Positions 25,403-33,320 of a stretch of 64,000 bases of DNA are shown piece after piece; the stretch's first letter is position 1, and the number at the start of each line of letters is the position of its first letter. The notes beneath the pieces were generated by a model that saw only the letters and a list, made by a program, of their open reading frames with translations, did no database searches and was not told where the DNA came from. The translations under genes were made by a program, and so were the position numbers. Source of the DNA: AR12 sp036265915. GTDB taxonomy: Bacteria > Methylomirabilota > Methylomirabilia > Rokubacteriales > CSP1-6. Location of the stretch: NCBI GenBank assembly GCA_036265915.1, contig DATAOC010000095.1:46891-110890 (forward strand), read 5' to 3'.

Positions 25403-25450
25403 ATCGGCTTCGTGCGGATGCGCACGCTCGCGTTCTCGCGTACTTGCGCT

Positions 25451-25466
25451 TGGCACATGGTTTGAA
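25451..25466 (+). promoter_or_regulatory. sigma54-like promoter sequence before the VWA module
   Basis: TGGCAC-ATGGT-TTGAA has the GG and spacing of the -24/-12 sigma54 consensus (TGGCAC-N5-TTGCA) with one mismatch at the important C of GC. It is 80 bp before the GTG at 25548. A chance match is possible. Confidence 0.3.
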
Positions 25467-25547
25467 CCCCCAGCGCGCCGTTTTCGACGCGGTCCGAACC
25501 GTCGCGATGCGTGGCGAGCACGCCAGCCAGACGAAAGGAGTCGAGGA

Positions 25548-25859
25548 GTGCTCAACGACACAGAGGTCAAACGGATCATCGATGCGATCACCGAGTATCG
25601 CGAGCTGGTCCAGCAGTCGAGCGAGATGCGCGACCAGCTCGAGACGCTGCAGAAGCGGTGGTCGGCGCTGAAGAGCGAGCGGGACGGCCTGCGGACGAGC
25701 GTCGACGCCCTGCACCAGACGCTGGCGCAGATGAAGGTCGACTATCAGGCCGTGATGAAGCGCATGACCGACCTCTCGTCGACCGAGGACACCGTCCTCG
25801 ACAACGTCAAGTTCCTCATCGATGAGCTCAGCTCGGTGCTGAAGAAGCACGAGGCCTAA
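25548..25859 (+). CDS. 103-residue coiled-coil protein, first gene of the VWA module
   Basis: GTG 25548 follows GAGGAG and gives an almost wholly helical, charged protein (LNDTEVKRIIDAITEYREL, MRDQLETLQKRWSALKSER, LHQTLAQMKVDYQAVMKRM) with no signal peptide, so it is cytoplasmic. Heptad patterns suggest a dimeric coiled coil. It ends 4 bp before the membrane protein gene, whose flanks are also coiled coils, so the two products likely form a complex. No family recognised. Confidence 0.75.
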   Translation: MLNDTEVKRIIDAITEYRELVQQSSEMRDQLETLQKRWSALKSERDGLRTSVDALHQTLAQMKVDYQAVMKRMTDLSSTEDTVLDNVKFLIDELSSVLKKHEA

Positions 25860-25863
25860 CCGC

Positions 25864-26886
25864 ATGAAGCTCACGCTCGGGTCCTCAAAGCCGCCGGCCG
25901 TCGAGTTTGCCGACGAGAGCCGTATCCTCGCCGAGGGGCAGAAGGACGGCGAGCGGAACATTCCGGAGATGGGCTCGTACACTCCGGCGCCGTTCGAGCA
26001 GGCGCTCATCTCCAACGGCGAGCAGGCGGTGCAACAGATCTACAAGACGGCGTCGGCCACCATCGCGAGGCTGCGGCCGACGGCGGACGCCAAGCAGCGG
26101 CAGCTCGAGGACGTCGAGCGCCGCATGCGGCCGCTCACCGAGGCGTACAAGCAGCGTGTAGCCGAGGTCGGCCGCGAGGCGACGATTGCCTTCCCGCCGG
26201 TGTTCCACTGGGCGCTCATCGTCTTCCTGGCCGTCGGCGAGTTCCCCCTGAACACCGTCGTCTTCCGGCTCTTCGGGGAGGCGGAGTTCCTGACCTACGT
26301 GATGGCGTCCACGCTGGCCATCATCATCCCGCTCATCGGCGTCTTCATCGGCGCCCATCTGCGGCACTCGATTCCGAAGCGCATCGGCAACGTCCTCATC
26401 GGCGTGCTCACCCCGGCCATCGTGTCGGCGACGCTCTACGCGGTGAGCCTGCTGCGCAACACGTACATCGCGTCACAGTTCTCCGGCAACGGCCAGGTCA
26501 ACACGCAGGGCAACCAGATGGCGTACGCGCTCTTCGCGCTCAACGCCCTCGTGTTCTTCGGGGCCACCGTCGCCTCCTACTTCGCTCACGATCCGGACGA
26601 GCGCCTGGACGCGCTGCACCAGTCGCTGAAGGGCCTGGACAAGCAGAAGCAGGCGCTGCGCAAGAAGCTGTACGCGATCGGCACCGAACTCAACGGCGAG
26701 ATCCAGCAGGCGAAGAGCCAGATCGAGCAGGTACGGGCGCTCACCAACCAGCGCGTGCAGCTCTACCGCCAGACGAACATCCGGCACCGCAAGCTGCTGC
26801 CGCCGCCGTCCTTCCGCAAGAATGCCGAGTTTCCGCCGCTGAAGTGGTGGCCCGAGGTGTCGCTCGACTCTCGCGAGGAGGCCTGA
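25864..26886 (+). CDS. four-helix membrane protein with flanking coiled coils
   Basis: The 340-residue protein has a cytoplasmic-type N-terminal coiled coil (about residues 50-110: ATIARLRPTADAKQRQLEDV), four membrane helices at about 118-142, 147-172, 180-203 and 221-244, and a second coiled coil near 250-315 (LHQSLKGLDKQKQALRKKL). No transporter or enzyme motif was found. The layout recalls stator-like or scaffold membrane proteins but sequence features of MotA are lacking. It sits between the coiled-coil gene and the VWA lipoprotein, overlapping the latter by 3 bases. I do not recognise the family. Confidence 0.75.
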   Translation: MKLTLGSSKPPAVEFADESRILAEGQKDGERNIPEMGSYTPAPFEQALISNGEQAVQQIYKTASATIARLRPTADAKQRQLEDVERRMRPLTEAYKQRVAEVGREATIAFPPVFHWALIVFLAVGEFPLNTVVFRLFGEAEFLTYVMASTLAIIIPLIGVFIGAHLRHSIPKRIGNVLIGVLTPAIVSATLYAVSLLRNTYIASQFSGNGQVNTQGNQMAYALFALNALVFFGATVASYFAHDPDERLDALHQSLKGLDKQKQALRKKLYAIGTELNGEIQQAKSQIEQVRALTNQRVQLYRQTNIRHRKLLPPPSFRKNAEFPPLKWWPEVSLDSREEA

Positions 26887-27689
26887 TGCTTCCGCCACGA
26901 AGAATCGCCGAGCTGTTGCTGCTGTTCGCGCTCCCGGCCATCGTGCTGACGGCTGGCTGCACCAAGACGTCCCAGGCCGATGGCCAGCGCGGGACCGCCG
27001 TGTTGATCTTCGTGGACTTCTCGGACAGCGTCGGGGGTAACGACCGCTCCGGCTTCAAGCGCGAGATCGAGAAGCAGATCCTGCCCTGGCTGCAGCCCGG
27101 TGACAGCATCATGATCGCGCCCATCACCGACAAGACGCTGACCGAGTTCCGCCCGCTGGTCGAGGCGGAGCTGCCGGCGCGCCCTCAGTTCAACGGCTGG
27201 GTCAACAACGTGATGAAGTTCCGTCGGGAGTCGCAGGACACCGAAGCGCGCATCGTGCAGGTGAAGGAGACGCTCCGCACGCAGTCCGCGCAGGCACTCA
27301 GCCAGAAGTTTCAGGCGAAGTACACGGACATCTTCAGCTCCGTGGCCCTTGCCGAGAAGATCTTCAGCGCCGAGACGCGGCGGAAGGTCCTGATCCTCAT
27401 GTCCGACATGATCGAGGACTACCCGCCTTACGCGTTCGACCGGATGACGTGGACACCGGCCACGAGCCAGAAGCTGCTGGCCGAGCTCGAGAGCAAGCGC
27501 ATGATTCCGGATCTCTCCGGCGTCTGCGTCTACGTCTCCGGCGTCTCCGCGCCGTCCGCGGAGCTTGCGCGGAGTATCGGCGGCTTCTGGGAGGCCTACT
27601 TCAGGAAGGCGCACGCCGACCTCAATCCGAGCCGCTACGCCCACGTTCTCCTGCACTGGCCGCCGCCAACGTCCTGCCACGCGCAGTAG
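26886..27689 (+). CDS. VWA-domain lipoprotein, third gene of the module
   Basis: The 267-residue protein has a lipoprotein signal with lipobox LTAGC (ELLLLFALPAIVLTAGC) and a VWA-like domain with MIDAS-type DFSDS, IAPITDKTLTEFRPL, YTDIFSSVALAEK and VLILMSDMIEDYPP, ending CVYVSG ... RYAHVLLHWPPPTSC. The paralogue at 18574 shares these blocks. It should be anchored to a membrane and face the periplasm, where it could meet loops of the four-helix protein. Its ATG overlaps the previous stop (TGATG). The DxSxS, Thr and later Asp suggest that metal-dependent ligand binding is kept. Confidence 0.78.
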   Translation: MLPPRRIAELLLLFALPAIVLTAGCTKTSQADGQRGTAVLIFVDFSDSVGGNDRSGFKREIEKQILPWLQPGDSIMIAPITDKTLTEFRPLVEAELPARPQFNGWVNNVMKFRRESQDTEARIVQVKETLRTQSAQALSQKFQAKYTDIFSSVALAEKIFSAETRRKVLILMSDMIEDYPPYAFDRMTWTPATSQKLLAELESKRMIPDLSGVCVYVSGVSAPSAELARSIGGFWEAYFRKAHADLNPSRYAHVLLHWPPPTSCHAQ

Positions 27690-27704
27690 CACGGGCCGGG
27701 TGCT

Positions 27705-27720
27705 GGCGCGCCGGCGCGCC
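27705..27720. repeat. 16-bp perfect GC palindrome after the VWA module
   Basis: GGCGCGCCGGCGCGCC is fully self-complementary and lies 16 bp after the VWA stop codon. It can form a short hairpin or serve as a dyad binding site; no T-run follows. A related palindrome lies at 30734. Confidence 0.45.
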
Positions 27721-27725
27721 GCGGG

Positions 27726-27821
27726 TCAGTTGGAGATGGCGTAGAAACGACGTCGGCCGTAGAGCTGGCGCCGCCAGAGCAAGATCAAGAAGATCGGCGT
27801 AATCGCACCCGTCGAACCCAT
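27726..27821 (-). CDS. possible 31-residue membrane microprotein
   Basis: Minus-strand ATG 27821 to TGA 27726, preceded by AAGGAAGGGG. The product begins MGSTGAITPIFLILLWRRQL and ends with a basic tail (GRRRFYAISN), so it could be a single-pass peptide. The region between 27690 and 27972 holds nothing else but the palindrome and a promoter-like site. The gene is short and may be a chance frame. Confidence 0.35.
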   Translation of the reverse strand: MGSTGAITPIFLILLWRRQLYGRRRFYAISN

Positions 27822-27875
27822 CCGGGATCCCCTTCCTTGTGTGGTGGCCGCACAGCCTATCGTCGACTGTCGCTC

Positions 27876-27904
27876 TTGACAAGCCACCTTTACAGGCCCA
27901 CATT
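27876..27904 (+). promoter_or_regulatory. sigma70-like promoter of the sugar-binding protein gene
   Basis: A perfect TTGACA -35 (27876-27881) is followed by a 17-base spacer and CACATT (27899-27904), a weak -10. The gene starts at 27973, giving a leader of about 60 bases that includes GGGGAGGA. Local sequence is less GC-rich than the surroundings, as expected of a promoter. Confidence 0.5.
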
Positions 27905-27972
27905 CCTCCCACTTTTGGTCCCTCGACCCGAACCGAAGCAACGCGCCGCGTCGGCGCAGCGGGGAGGAACGC

Positions 27973-29289
27973 ATGTCGGACCATGGGTTCAAGCGCCGGA
28001 CGTTCCTCAAGGGCACGGGCGCCGTCGGGCTCGCCGGCATCCTCGCCGCGCACCGGGCCCCCGCGTGGGCGCAGCCGTCGCGCCTTCACCTGCTGCAGTG
28101 GGTGGATTTCATTCCGGAAGGCGACGCAGAGCTGCGGCGGCAGGCGGCCGAGTATGGCCGGCAGACGAAGACCGAGGTGACGGTCGAGACGATCAACGCC
28201 AACGACCTGCAGGCGCGCATCACCGCCGCGATCCAGTCGGGTAGCGGCCCCGATATCATCCTGATGCTCCACAACTGGCCGCATCTCTACGCCAACGCGC
28301 TCGTCGATGTCGGGGATCTCGCCGAATGGAAGGCCCGGGATCAGGGTGGCTACTATCCTCATTCCGAGGCGGCCGCGCGGCTCGGCAAGCGCTGGCTTGC
28401 GCTACCGTACGGCACCGGCGGCATCCTGATCGCGTACCGGAAGTCGATGTTCGCGGACGTCGGCGCCAGCGACCCGCCGCGCACGCTGGACGAGTACCGC
28501 CGCATTGGGATGGCGCTGAAGAAGAAAGGCAAGCCGGTCGGCCAGACGCTCGGCCACACCTTCGGCGACGCGCCGGCGTGGACGTATCCGCTCACGTGGA
28601 CGTTCGGCGGCATGGAGACCGATGCGAGCGGCAAGCGCGTGGTGCTCAACTCCAAGGCGACCCTCGAGGCAGTGAAGTGGATGGTCGGCTTCTGGAAGGA
28701 CGCGTGCGACGAAGGCGCGCTCGCCTGGGACGATACGAACAACAATCGCGCGTTCCACGCCGGCGAGATCAGCGCCACGCTGAACGGTGCTTCCATTTTC
28801 ATCTTCGCCAAGCGCAATCCCGACAAGATCAGGGACGAGGCCGGGCAGCCGATGTGGCGTGACATCTCGCACTTCTCGATCCCGGACGGTCCGCTCGGCC
28901 GCACCGCCCCGTACAAAGTGGCCTTCTCGCACGCGGTGATGAAGTATTCGAGCAATCAGACAGCCGCCAAGGAATTTCTCAAGTGGCTGCACAGCCGCGA
29001 TCAGTTCGGCAAATGGTTCGAGATCGAGAACGGCTACAGCGTGGGGGCCACAACCGCCTGGGAGAGTCACCCGATGTGGGAGAAGGTCGATGATTCCTTG
29101 AAGCCGTTTCGCACCGCGCCTCGCGGCGCGCGCATGATCGGGTACGCCGGACCACCGACGGCGCGCGCGAGCGAGGCGCTGACGAAGTACATCATCACCG
29201 ACATGTACGCCAAGGCCGCCCAGGGAACGACCGCCGAGGACGCCGTGAAGTGGGCGGAAGGCGAGCTGAAGAAGATCTACGAGGGCTGA
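27973..29289 (+). CDS. extracellular solute-binding protein (family 1, sugar type), Tat-exported
   Basis: The 438-residue protein has a Tat signal (FKRRTFLKGTGAVGLAGIL ... AWAQ) and a family 1 binding protein body: GPDIILMLHNWPHLYANALV, ALPYGTGGILIAYRKSMFAD, FHAGEISATLNGASIF and a C-terminal FLKWLHSRDQFGKWFE. Such proteins deliver sugars, glycerol-phosphates or polyamines to CUT1 ABC importers. No permease or ATPase genes follow, so it is an orphan. ATG 27973 has GGGGAGGA upstream. Its stop overlaps the start of the next gene (TGATG). Confidence 0.88.
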   Translation: MSDHGFKRRTFLKGTGAVGLAGILAAHRAPAWAQPSRLHLLQWVDFIPEGDAELRRQAAEYGRQTKTEVTVETINANDLQARITAAIQSGSGPDIILMLHNWPHLYANALVDVGDLAEWKARDQGGYYPHSEAAARLGKRWLALPYGTGGILIAYRKSMFADVGASDPPRTLDEYRRIGMALKKKGKPVGQTLGHTFGDAPAWTYPLTWTFGGMETDASGKRVVLNSKATLEAVKWMVGFWKDACDEGALAWDDTNNNRAFHAGEISATLNGASIFIFAKRNPDKIRDEAGQPMWRDISHFSIPDGPLGRTAPYKVAFSHAVMKYSSNQTAAKEFLKWLHSRDQFGKWFEIENGYSVGATTAWESHPMWEKVDDSLKPFRTAPRGARMIGYAGPPTARASEALTKYIITDMYAKAAQGTTAEDAVKWAEGELKKIYEG

Positions 29290-30140
29290 TGACGGACGCC
29301 GCCCGGGCGCTGTACGCGATGGCGCCGGCCGCGTTCACGGCCACCCGCGATCGTCTCGCCGCCGAGCTGCGCAAGGCGGGCCGCGGCGCCGACGCGCGCG
29401 CCATCGCGCGGCTGCGCAAGCCGAGCGCGGCGCTGTGGGCGGTCAATCAGCTGGCCCGTGTCGACGCGCCCGGCGTGGCCGCGTTCGTCGCCGCGGTGGA
29501 GCGTCTCCGCCGTCAGCAGCTTCGCGACCCGCGGGCAGCTGCGGACACCGTGCGCGAGCAGCGCGCGGTGCTCGACCGTCTCGCGGCCCGCGCGCGCGAG
29601 CTCTTGCACGACGCCGACCTCACCGCGTCGCCGACGGTCATGCGGCGCATCACCGACACGCTTCTCGGCGCCGCCGTCGACCGCACGCAGGCCGTCGCGC
29701 TCAAGCACGGCACGCTCGCGCGAGAGCTGCCGGCGCCGGGATTCGAGGCGTTCGGCGGTGCCGGGGGGCCGACCACCCCCCTGCGCCTGGTGCGGCGGTC
29801 GGACACCGCGTCGCATGCCGGCAAGGCCGACGCCCCGCGCGAGGTCCGCGAGCGTCCCGCGAGCGATTCTCGACGTGACGCCCACGAGCGACGCGCCGCC
29901 GTCGAGCAGCGGACGGTGGCGAGGCGACGGGCGCTCGACGAGCGGCGAGCGCAGGCGGCACGCGAGGCCGAGGCGCTGGGGCGCGAGGCGGAGGCGCGCA
30001 GGCATGAGGCGAGCCGGCTGGAAACCGAGGTGACCGCCGCGCGCGCGGCGCTGGCGGACGTGTCGCGTCGGTTGCGGGAGGCGCGGCAGGCGGCTCGGCG
30101 CGCCGCCGCCGCGGCGGCCCGCGCGGGCCGCGGGCGATGA
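29289..30140 (+). CDS. hypothetical protein with long basic coiled-coil tail
   Basis: The 283-residue cytoplasmic protein starts at ATG 29289 inside the previous stop. The first half is helical with conserved-looking segments (FTATRDRLAAELRKAGRG, RKPSAALWAVNQLAR, TVMRRITDTLLGAAVD), and the second half, after residue 180, is a low-complexity Arg/Ala/Glu coiled coil. Proteins of this build are common in GC-rich actinobacterial and soil genomes and have no known role. Coupling to the solute-binding protein gene is probably incidental. Confidence 0.65.
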   Translation: MTDAARALYAMAPAAFTATRDRLAAELRKAGRGADARAIARLRKPSAALWAVNQLARVDAPGVAAFVAAVERLRRQQLRDPRAAADTVREQRAVLDRLAARARELLHDADLTASPTVMRRITDTLLGAAVDRTQAVALKHGTLARELPAPGFEAFGGAGGPTTPLRLVRRSDTASHAGKADAPREVRERPASDSRRDAHERRAAVEQRTVARRRALDERRAQAAREAEALGREAEARRHEASRLETEVTAARAALADVSRRLREARQAARRAAAAAARAGRGR

Positions 30141-30142
30141 TG

Positions 30143-30685
30143 CTATCGTCCCGCGAGCTTGGCAACGAGGCGGCAGAGCGCCTCGGGATCGACGGGCTTC
30201 TGCAGGTGTTCGGTGAATCCCGCCGCCAGCACGCGCGAGCGCGAGTGCTCCTGACCGTAGGCGGTTGCGGCGATGACGGGGATGCGCGGCCGGCCGTCGG
30301 CCGACAGCTGGCGAAGGCTCCGCACGAGCCAGTACCCGTCTTCGCCCACCATGGCAATGTCGCTCACGATGACGTCCGGATGCGCGGCGCGTGTGATGGC
30401 GAGCGCGTCACTGGCGTTGTCGACCGCGGTGACACGGGCTCCGCACGTCGTCAGCGCCATGGTGAAGACGTCGAGAACGTCCTGATCGTCGTCGACGACC
30501 AGCACATGGAGGCCGGTCAGGATGCGGGGCAGTACGCCGGCATCCGGAGGTGGCGCGTCGCCCGGCTGGCGGAAGCGGAAGTCGGACGGCCGGTGCGGCA
30601 AACCGTCGCCTCCCCGCGGTGGCTGGCGCCGGGGGCGGCGGTCGGGCAGCGCCTCGCAGCGCGAAGGGGCGATCACGACCGGCAT
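30143..30685 (-). CDS. single-domain response regulator
   Basis: The receiver domain (about residues 55-180) has the acidic pair in VLVVDDDQDV, the phosphoacceptor Asp in VIVSDIAMVGEDG, Thr in VIAATAYG and Lys in HLQKPVDPE. No output domain follows, so it acts by protein contact like CheY or as a phosphorelay intermediate. ATG 30685 is preferred over a TTG at 30721. A Pro/Arg-rich leader of about 50 residues precedes the receiver. No histidine kinase gene is adjacent. It converges on the gene ending at 30140. Confidence 0.82.
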   Translation of the reverse strand: MPVVIAPSRCEALPDRRPRRQPPRGGDGLPHRPSDFRFRQPGDAPPPDAGVLPRILTGLHVLVVDDDQDVLDVFTMALTTCGARVTAVDNASDALAITRAAHPDVIVSDIAMVGEDGYWLVRSLRQLSADGRPRIPVIAATAYGQEHSRSRVLAAGFTEHLQKPVDPEALCRLVAKLAGR

Positions 30686-30733
30686 GCCGGAGACGATAGA
30701 CCCGGCGGCCGGAATCCGCAATCACCACGGAGA

Positions 30734-30749
30734 CGCCGGCGCGCCGGCG
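30734..30749. repeat. 16-bp perfect GC palindrome upstream of mreB
   Basis: CGCCGGCGCGCCGGCG is self-complementary and lies in the 261-bp region between the response regulator and mreB starts. A second GGCGCGCC core occurs about 50 bp further on. It may be a protein-binding dyad or a chance feature of GC-rich DNA. Confidence 0.35.
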
Positions 30750-30946
30750 ATGACCTGACACCTGTCCACGGTCACTGTCTGTCACTCGACATCGGTCGGC
30801 GCGCCGGCCCGGGAAAGCTTGCGAATTTTCGCTTCTTTCGCGGACGGCTCGGCGCTTGCTTCGCACCCGCGGACCTCGGTGCGGTCGCCGTTCGGGCCTC
30901 ATCCGTCATTTGCCAACGTTCTGACCGGTAAGCTGGAGGAGCTTCT

Positions 30947-31975
30947 ATGTTCGGTTTGATATCGGACTTCCTGGCCAACGACATCGCGATCGACCTTGGC
31001 ACCGCCAATACGCTCCTGTTCGTACGCGGACAGGGGATCGTCCTGTCCGAGCCGTCCATCGTGGCCTTCGACCGGACCCACAAGTCGGTGATCGCCGTCG
31101 GGCAGGCGGCAAAGGCGATGCTCGGCCGGACCCCCGGAAACATCGAGGTCGTCCGTCCCCTGAAGGACGGAGTGATCGCCGACTTCGACGTCGCCCAGAC
31201 GATGCTCCGTCAGCTCATCGCGCGGGTGCATCCCCGCCGGCGTATCGTCCGACCCCGCATCGTGGTCGGCGTGCCGTCCGGCATCACCCAGGTGGAAAAG
31301 CGTGCGGTCCGCGAGGCGGCCATGCAGGCCGGCGCGCGCGCCGTGTATCTCGTGGAGGAGCCGATGGCGGCCGCCATCGGCGCCGGTCTGCGCATCCAGG
31401 AGCCGGGCGGCCACCTCGTCGTCGACATCGGTGGCGGCACCACCGAGGTGGCGGTGATCTCGATGTCCGGCATCGTGCAGTGCCGGTCGGTGCGCACCGC
31501 CGGCGACGAGATGAACGACGCGATCATCCAGTACATCCGCAAGCACTACAACTTGCTCGTCGGCGAGCGGCGCGCGGAGGAGATCAAGCTGGCGCTGGGC
31601 TCGCCGGAGGCTGGCCGGCAGCGGCCGCGCACGATCGAGGTGAAGGGCAGCGACCTCGTGTCGCGCGTGCCGAAGACGATCACCATGAACGAGGACGAGG
31701 TGCGCGAGGCGCTGTACGATTGCATCGCGACGATCGTCGAGACGGTCCGCACCTGCCTGGAGCGCACGCCCCCGGAGATCTCGGCCGACATGCTGGACAA
31801 TGGTGTGACGCTCACCGGCGGCGGCGCCCTCCTCACCGGCCTCGACGAGATCATCCGGAAGGAGACGTACCTGCCGGTGACGATCGCGCCGAATCCGCTG
31901 TCGTGCGTGGCGCTCGGGGTGGGCGCGCTCCTGGACGACATCGAGCTGCTGGAGCGCGTGGCTCTCGACGACTAG
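30947..31975 (+). CDS. mreB: rod shape-determining actin homologue MreB
   Basis: The 342-residue protein has the actin-fold motifs: IDLGTANTLLFVRGQGIV (phosphate 1), RPRIVVGVPSGITQVEKRAV, VVDIGGGTTEVAVIS (phosphate 2) and LTGGGALLTGLDEII (adenosine). MreB forms membrane-bound filaments that steer cell-wall synthesis. ATG 30947 has GGAGGAG upstream. The usual partners mreC, mreD, pbp2 and rodA are absent; the gene is flanked by unrelated genes, so it may be a second or lone copy. Its stop TAG overlaps the convergent gene's stop in a CTAG. Confidence 0.95.
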   Translation: MFGLISDFLANDIAIDLGTANTLLFVRGQGIVLSEPSIVAFDRTHKSVIAVGQAAKAMLGRTPGNIEVVRPLKDGVIADFDVAQTMLRQLIARVHPRRRIVRPRIVVGVPSGITQVEKRAVREAAMQAGARAVYLVEEPMAAAIGAGLRIQEPGGHLVVDIGGGTTEVAVISMSGIVQCRSVRTAGDEMNDAIIQYIRKHYNLLVGERRAEEIKLALGSPEAGRQRPRTIEVKGSDLVSRVPKTITMNEDEVREALYDCIATIVETVRTCLERTPPEISADMLDNGVTLTGGGALLTGLDEIIRKETYLPVTIAPNPLSCVALGVGALLDDIELLERVALDD

Positions 31976-32463
31976 GCCGCAGCGTACATCGCTTCCGCGA
32001 ACGTCCACTCACCGTGCGCGGGGACGATCTCGGCGCGGGCGAGGGGCTCGACCACGGCCTGGGGCAGCGGCGCTCCGAGGTGGCGCGCATAGAGACGGGC
32101 GGCCACGTCGTGCATGGTGTCGCCGGGTCGGGTATCGGCGTCCTCGGCGGGCGTCACGCTGAGGTTCCAGCACCACGTGGCGGCCAGGCTTTCGAGAGGA
32201 TCCACCCGCTTCTCGAGAGCCGCCAGCACGTCCTTCGCCATCGCGGCCACCCAGCCGTCGAGTTGCGAGCGACCGAGCGGACCCACCGACTTCAGCGCAT
32301 CGGGAGCGGGCGATCCCGCGCGCGGCGCCCGTCCGGCGACGAGTGCGCGTCCGGTGTCCCTGCCGCCTCCGAGCACGAGCACGCCGAGCGGGATTTTCGG
32401 CTCATCGCTGCGCAGGTCCAGCTGGTACTCGATGCGCGCCCACCGCACTTTCGTCCCAAACAT
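31972..32463 (-). CDS. hypothetical protein, 163 residues
   Basis: From ATG 32463 (AAAGGA upstream) the protein begins MFGTKVRWARIEYQLDLRSD and has EPKIPLGVLVLGGGRDTG, a helical AMAKDVLAALEKRV and WCWNLSVTPAED. It is soluble and lacks signal or membrane segments. No family recognised. It converges on mreB with shared CTAG stop bases. The 178 bp upstream, to 32641, appear non-coding. Confidence 0.6.
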   Translation of the reverse strand: MFGTKVRWARIEYQLDLRSDEPKIPLGVLVLGGGRDTGRALVAGRAPRAGSPAPDALKSVGPLGRSQLDGWVAAMAKDVLAALEKRVDPLESLAATWCWNLSVTPAEDADTRPGDTMHDVAARLYARHLGAPLPQAVVEPLARAEIVPAHGEWTFAEAMYAAA

Positions 32464-32641
32464 GTCGATTCCTTTCCTGACGCCTCGACGAGTCGGTCGT
32501 CCGTGCGACTCCGACGGCGTGAGGAAGGCAAGGTCCGGGCCACATCCGGCTTCGCACCAAAATCGCATCGTTGACGTTGCCCGGCGCGCGGCCACTTGCC
32601 GGCGTGGCGTCTTGGTGCCGGCCTGACATGTCGCCCTCGCG

Positions 32642-33247
32642 TCAGTCGCGGCGGGACCGTTTCGCCGGCGCCGGGCTGGCGGCGGCGTCGGGCTCCTTCG
32701 CGCGTAGCCGGTCCAGGAGCGCGGCAAACGAGCTCGACTGGATCACGGAGTTGAACTGGGAGCGGTAATTGTTCACGAGACTGACTCCCTCGATGTTGAC
32801 GTCGTAGACGAGCCAGCGCCCGTCCTTGCGGTGCATCCGGTAGTCGATGGGAATCTCGCTCCGCTGCTCGGTGGTGACGCGCGTGCGTACGGTGGCCTCG
32901 TCGCCCTGGGCCGACTCCCCGACGTAGGCCACCGTACCGCCGCGGCCGGCCTCGATCCGACCGATGTAGGAGCGCTCCAGCAGGTCGGTGAAGAGCGGGA
33001 CGAATTCGCGGCGTTCCTCGGGTGTCCTGCTGTTCCAGTGCGGGCCCAGGGCGCGGCGGGCCATTTCCTCGAAGTCGAACGTCTCGTGGGCGATGCTGCG
33101 GATGGCCGCACGATGATCACCCGGCTCGCCGAGGATCTGCACCACGCGGTCGACGCGCTGCTTGAGCGCGTCCGTGGGCGCACCGGCGAGTGCGGGACTG
33201 ACCGTGGATACGAGCAGAGCGACGGCGGTCAGGAAAAGGGTCTTCAT
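32642..33247 (-). CDS. MlaC/Ttg2-type periplasmic phospholipid-binding protein
   Basis: The 201-residue protein from ATG 33247 has a signal peptide (MKTLFLTAVALLVSTVSPALA) and the MlaC pattern: ALKQRVDRVVQILG, HETFDFEEMARRALGPHW, RREFVPLFTDLLERSYIGRIE and DGRWLVYDVNIEGVSLVNNY. MlaC proteins shuttle phospholipids between the outer and inner membranes with the MlaFEDB ABC system. None of those partners is in the window. A basic tail (AKRSRRD) ends the protein. It implies a Gram-negative envelope. Confidence 0.85.
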   Translation of the reverse strand: MKTLFLTAVALLVSTVSPALAGAPTDALKQRVDRVVQILGEPGDHRAAIRSIAHETFDFEEMARRALGPHWNSRTPEERREFVPLFTDLLERSYIGRIEAGRGGTVAYVGESAQGDEATVRTRVTTEQRSEIPIDYRMHRKDGRWLVYDVNIEGVSLVNNYRSQFNSVIQSSSFAALLDRLRAKEPDAAASPAPAKRSRRD

Positions 33248-33320
33248 GCGTCTTACCGTACCATCGCCTGCGACGCGGAAAAGCACGGCGCCCTCGCGCA
33301 CGCCGCCATCCGACGGTAGG

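Larger units (their letters stand above)
25093..25547. other. 455-bp intergenic region, probably regulatory
   Basis: No gene with a credible start and codon pattern is seen here. The stretch is the longest non-coding region of the window and lies before the three-gene VWA module. It holds several GTCACG/CGTGAC elements (25264, 25354, 25364, 25397), a nested inverted repeat, a CCTGA-6-TCAGG repeat (25310-25325) and a sigma54-like sequence. Two ribosome-site-like motifs (AAAGGAG and GAGGAG) precede the GTG at 25548. Confidence 0.5.
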
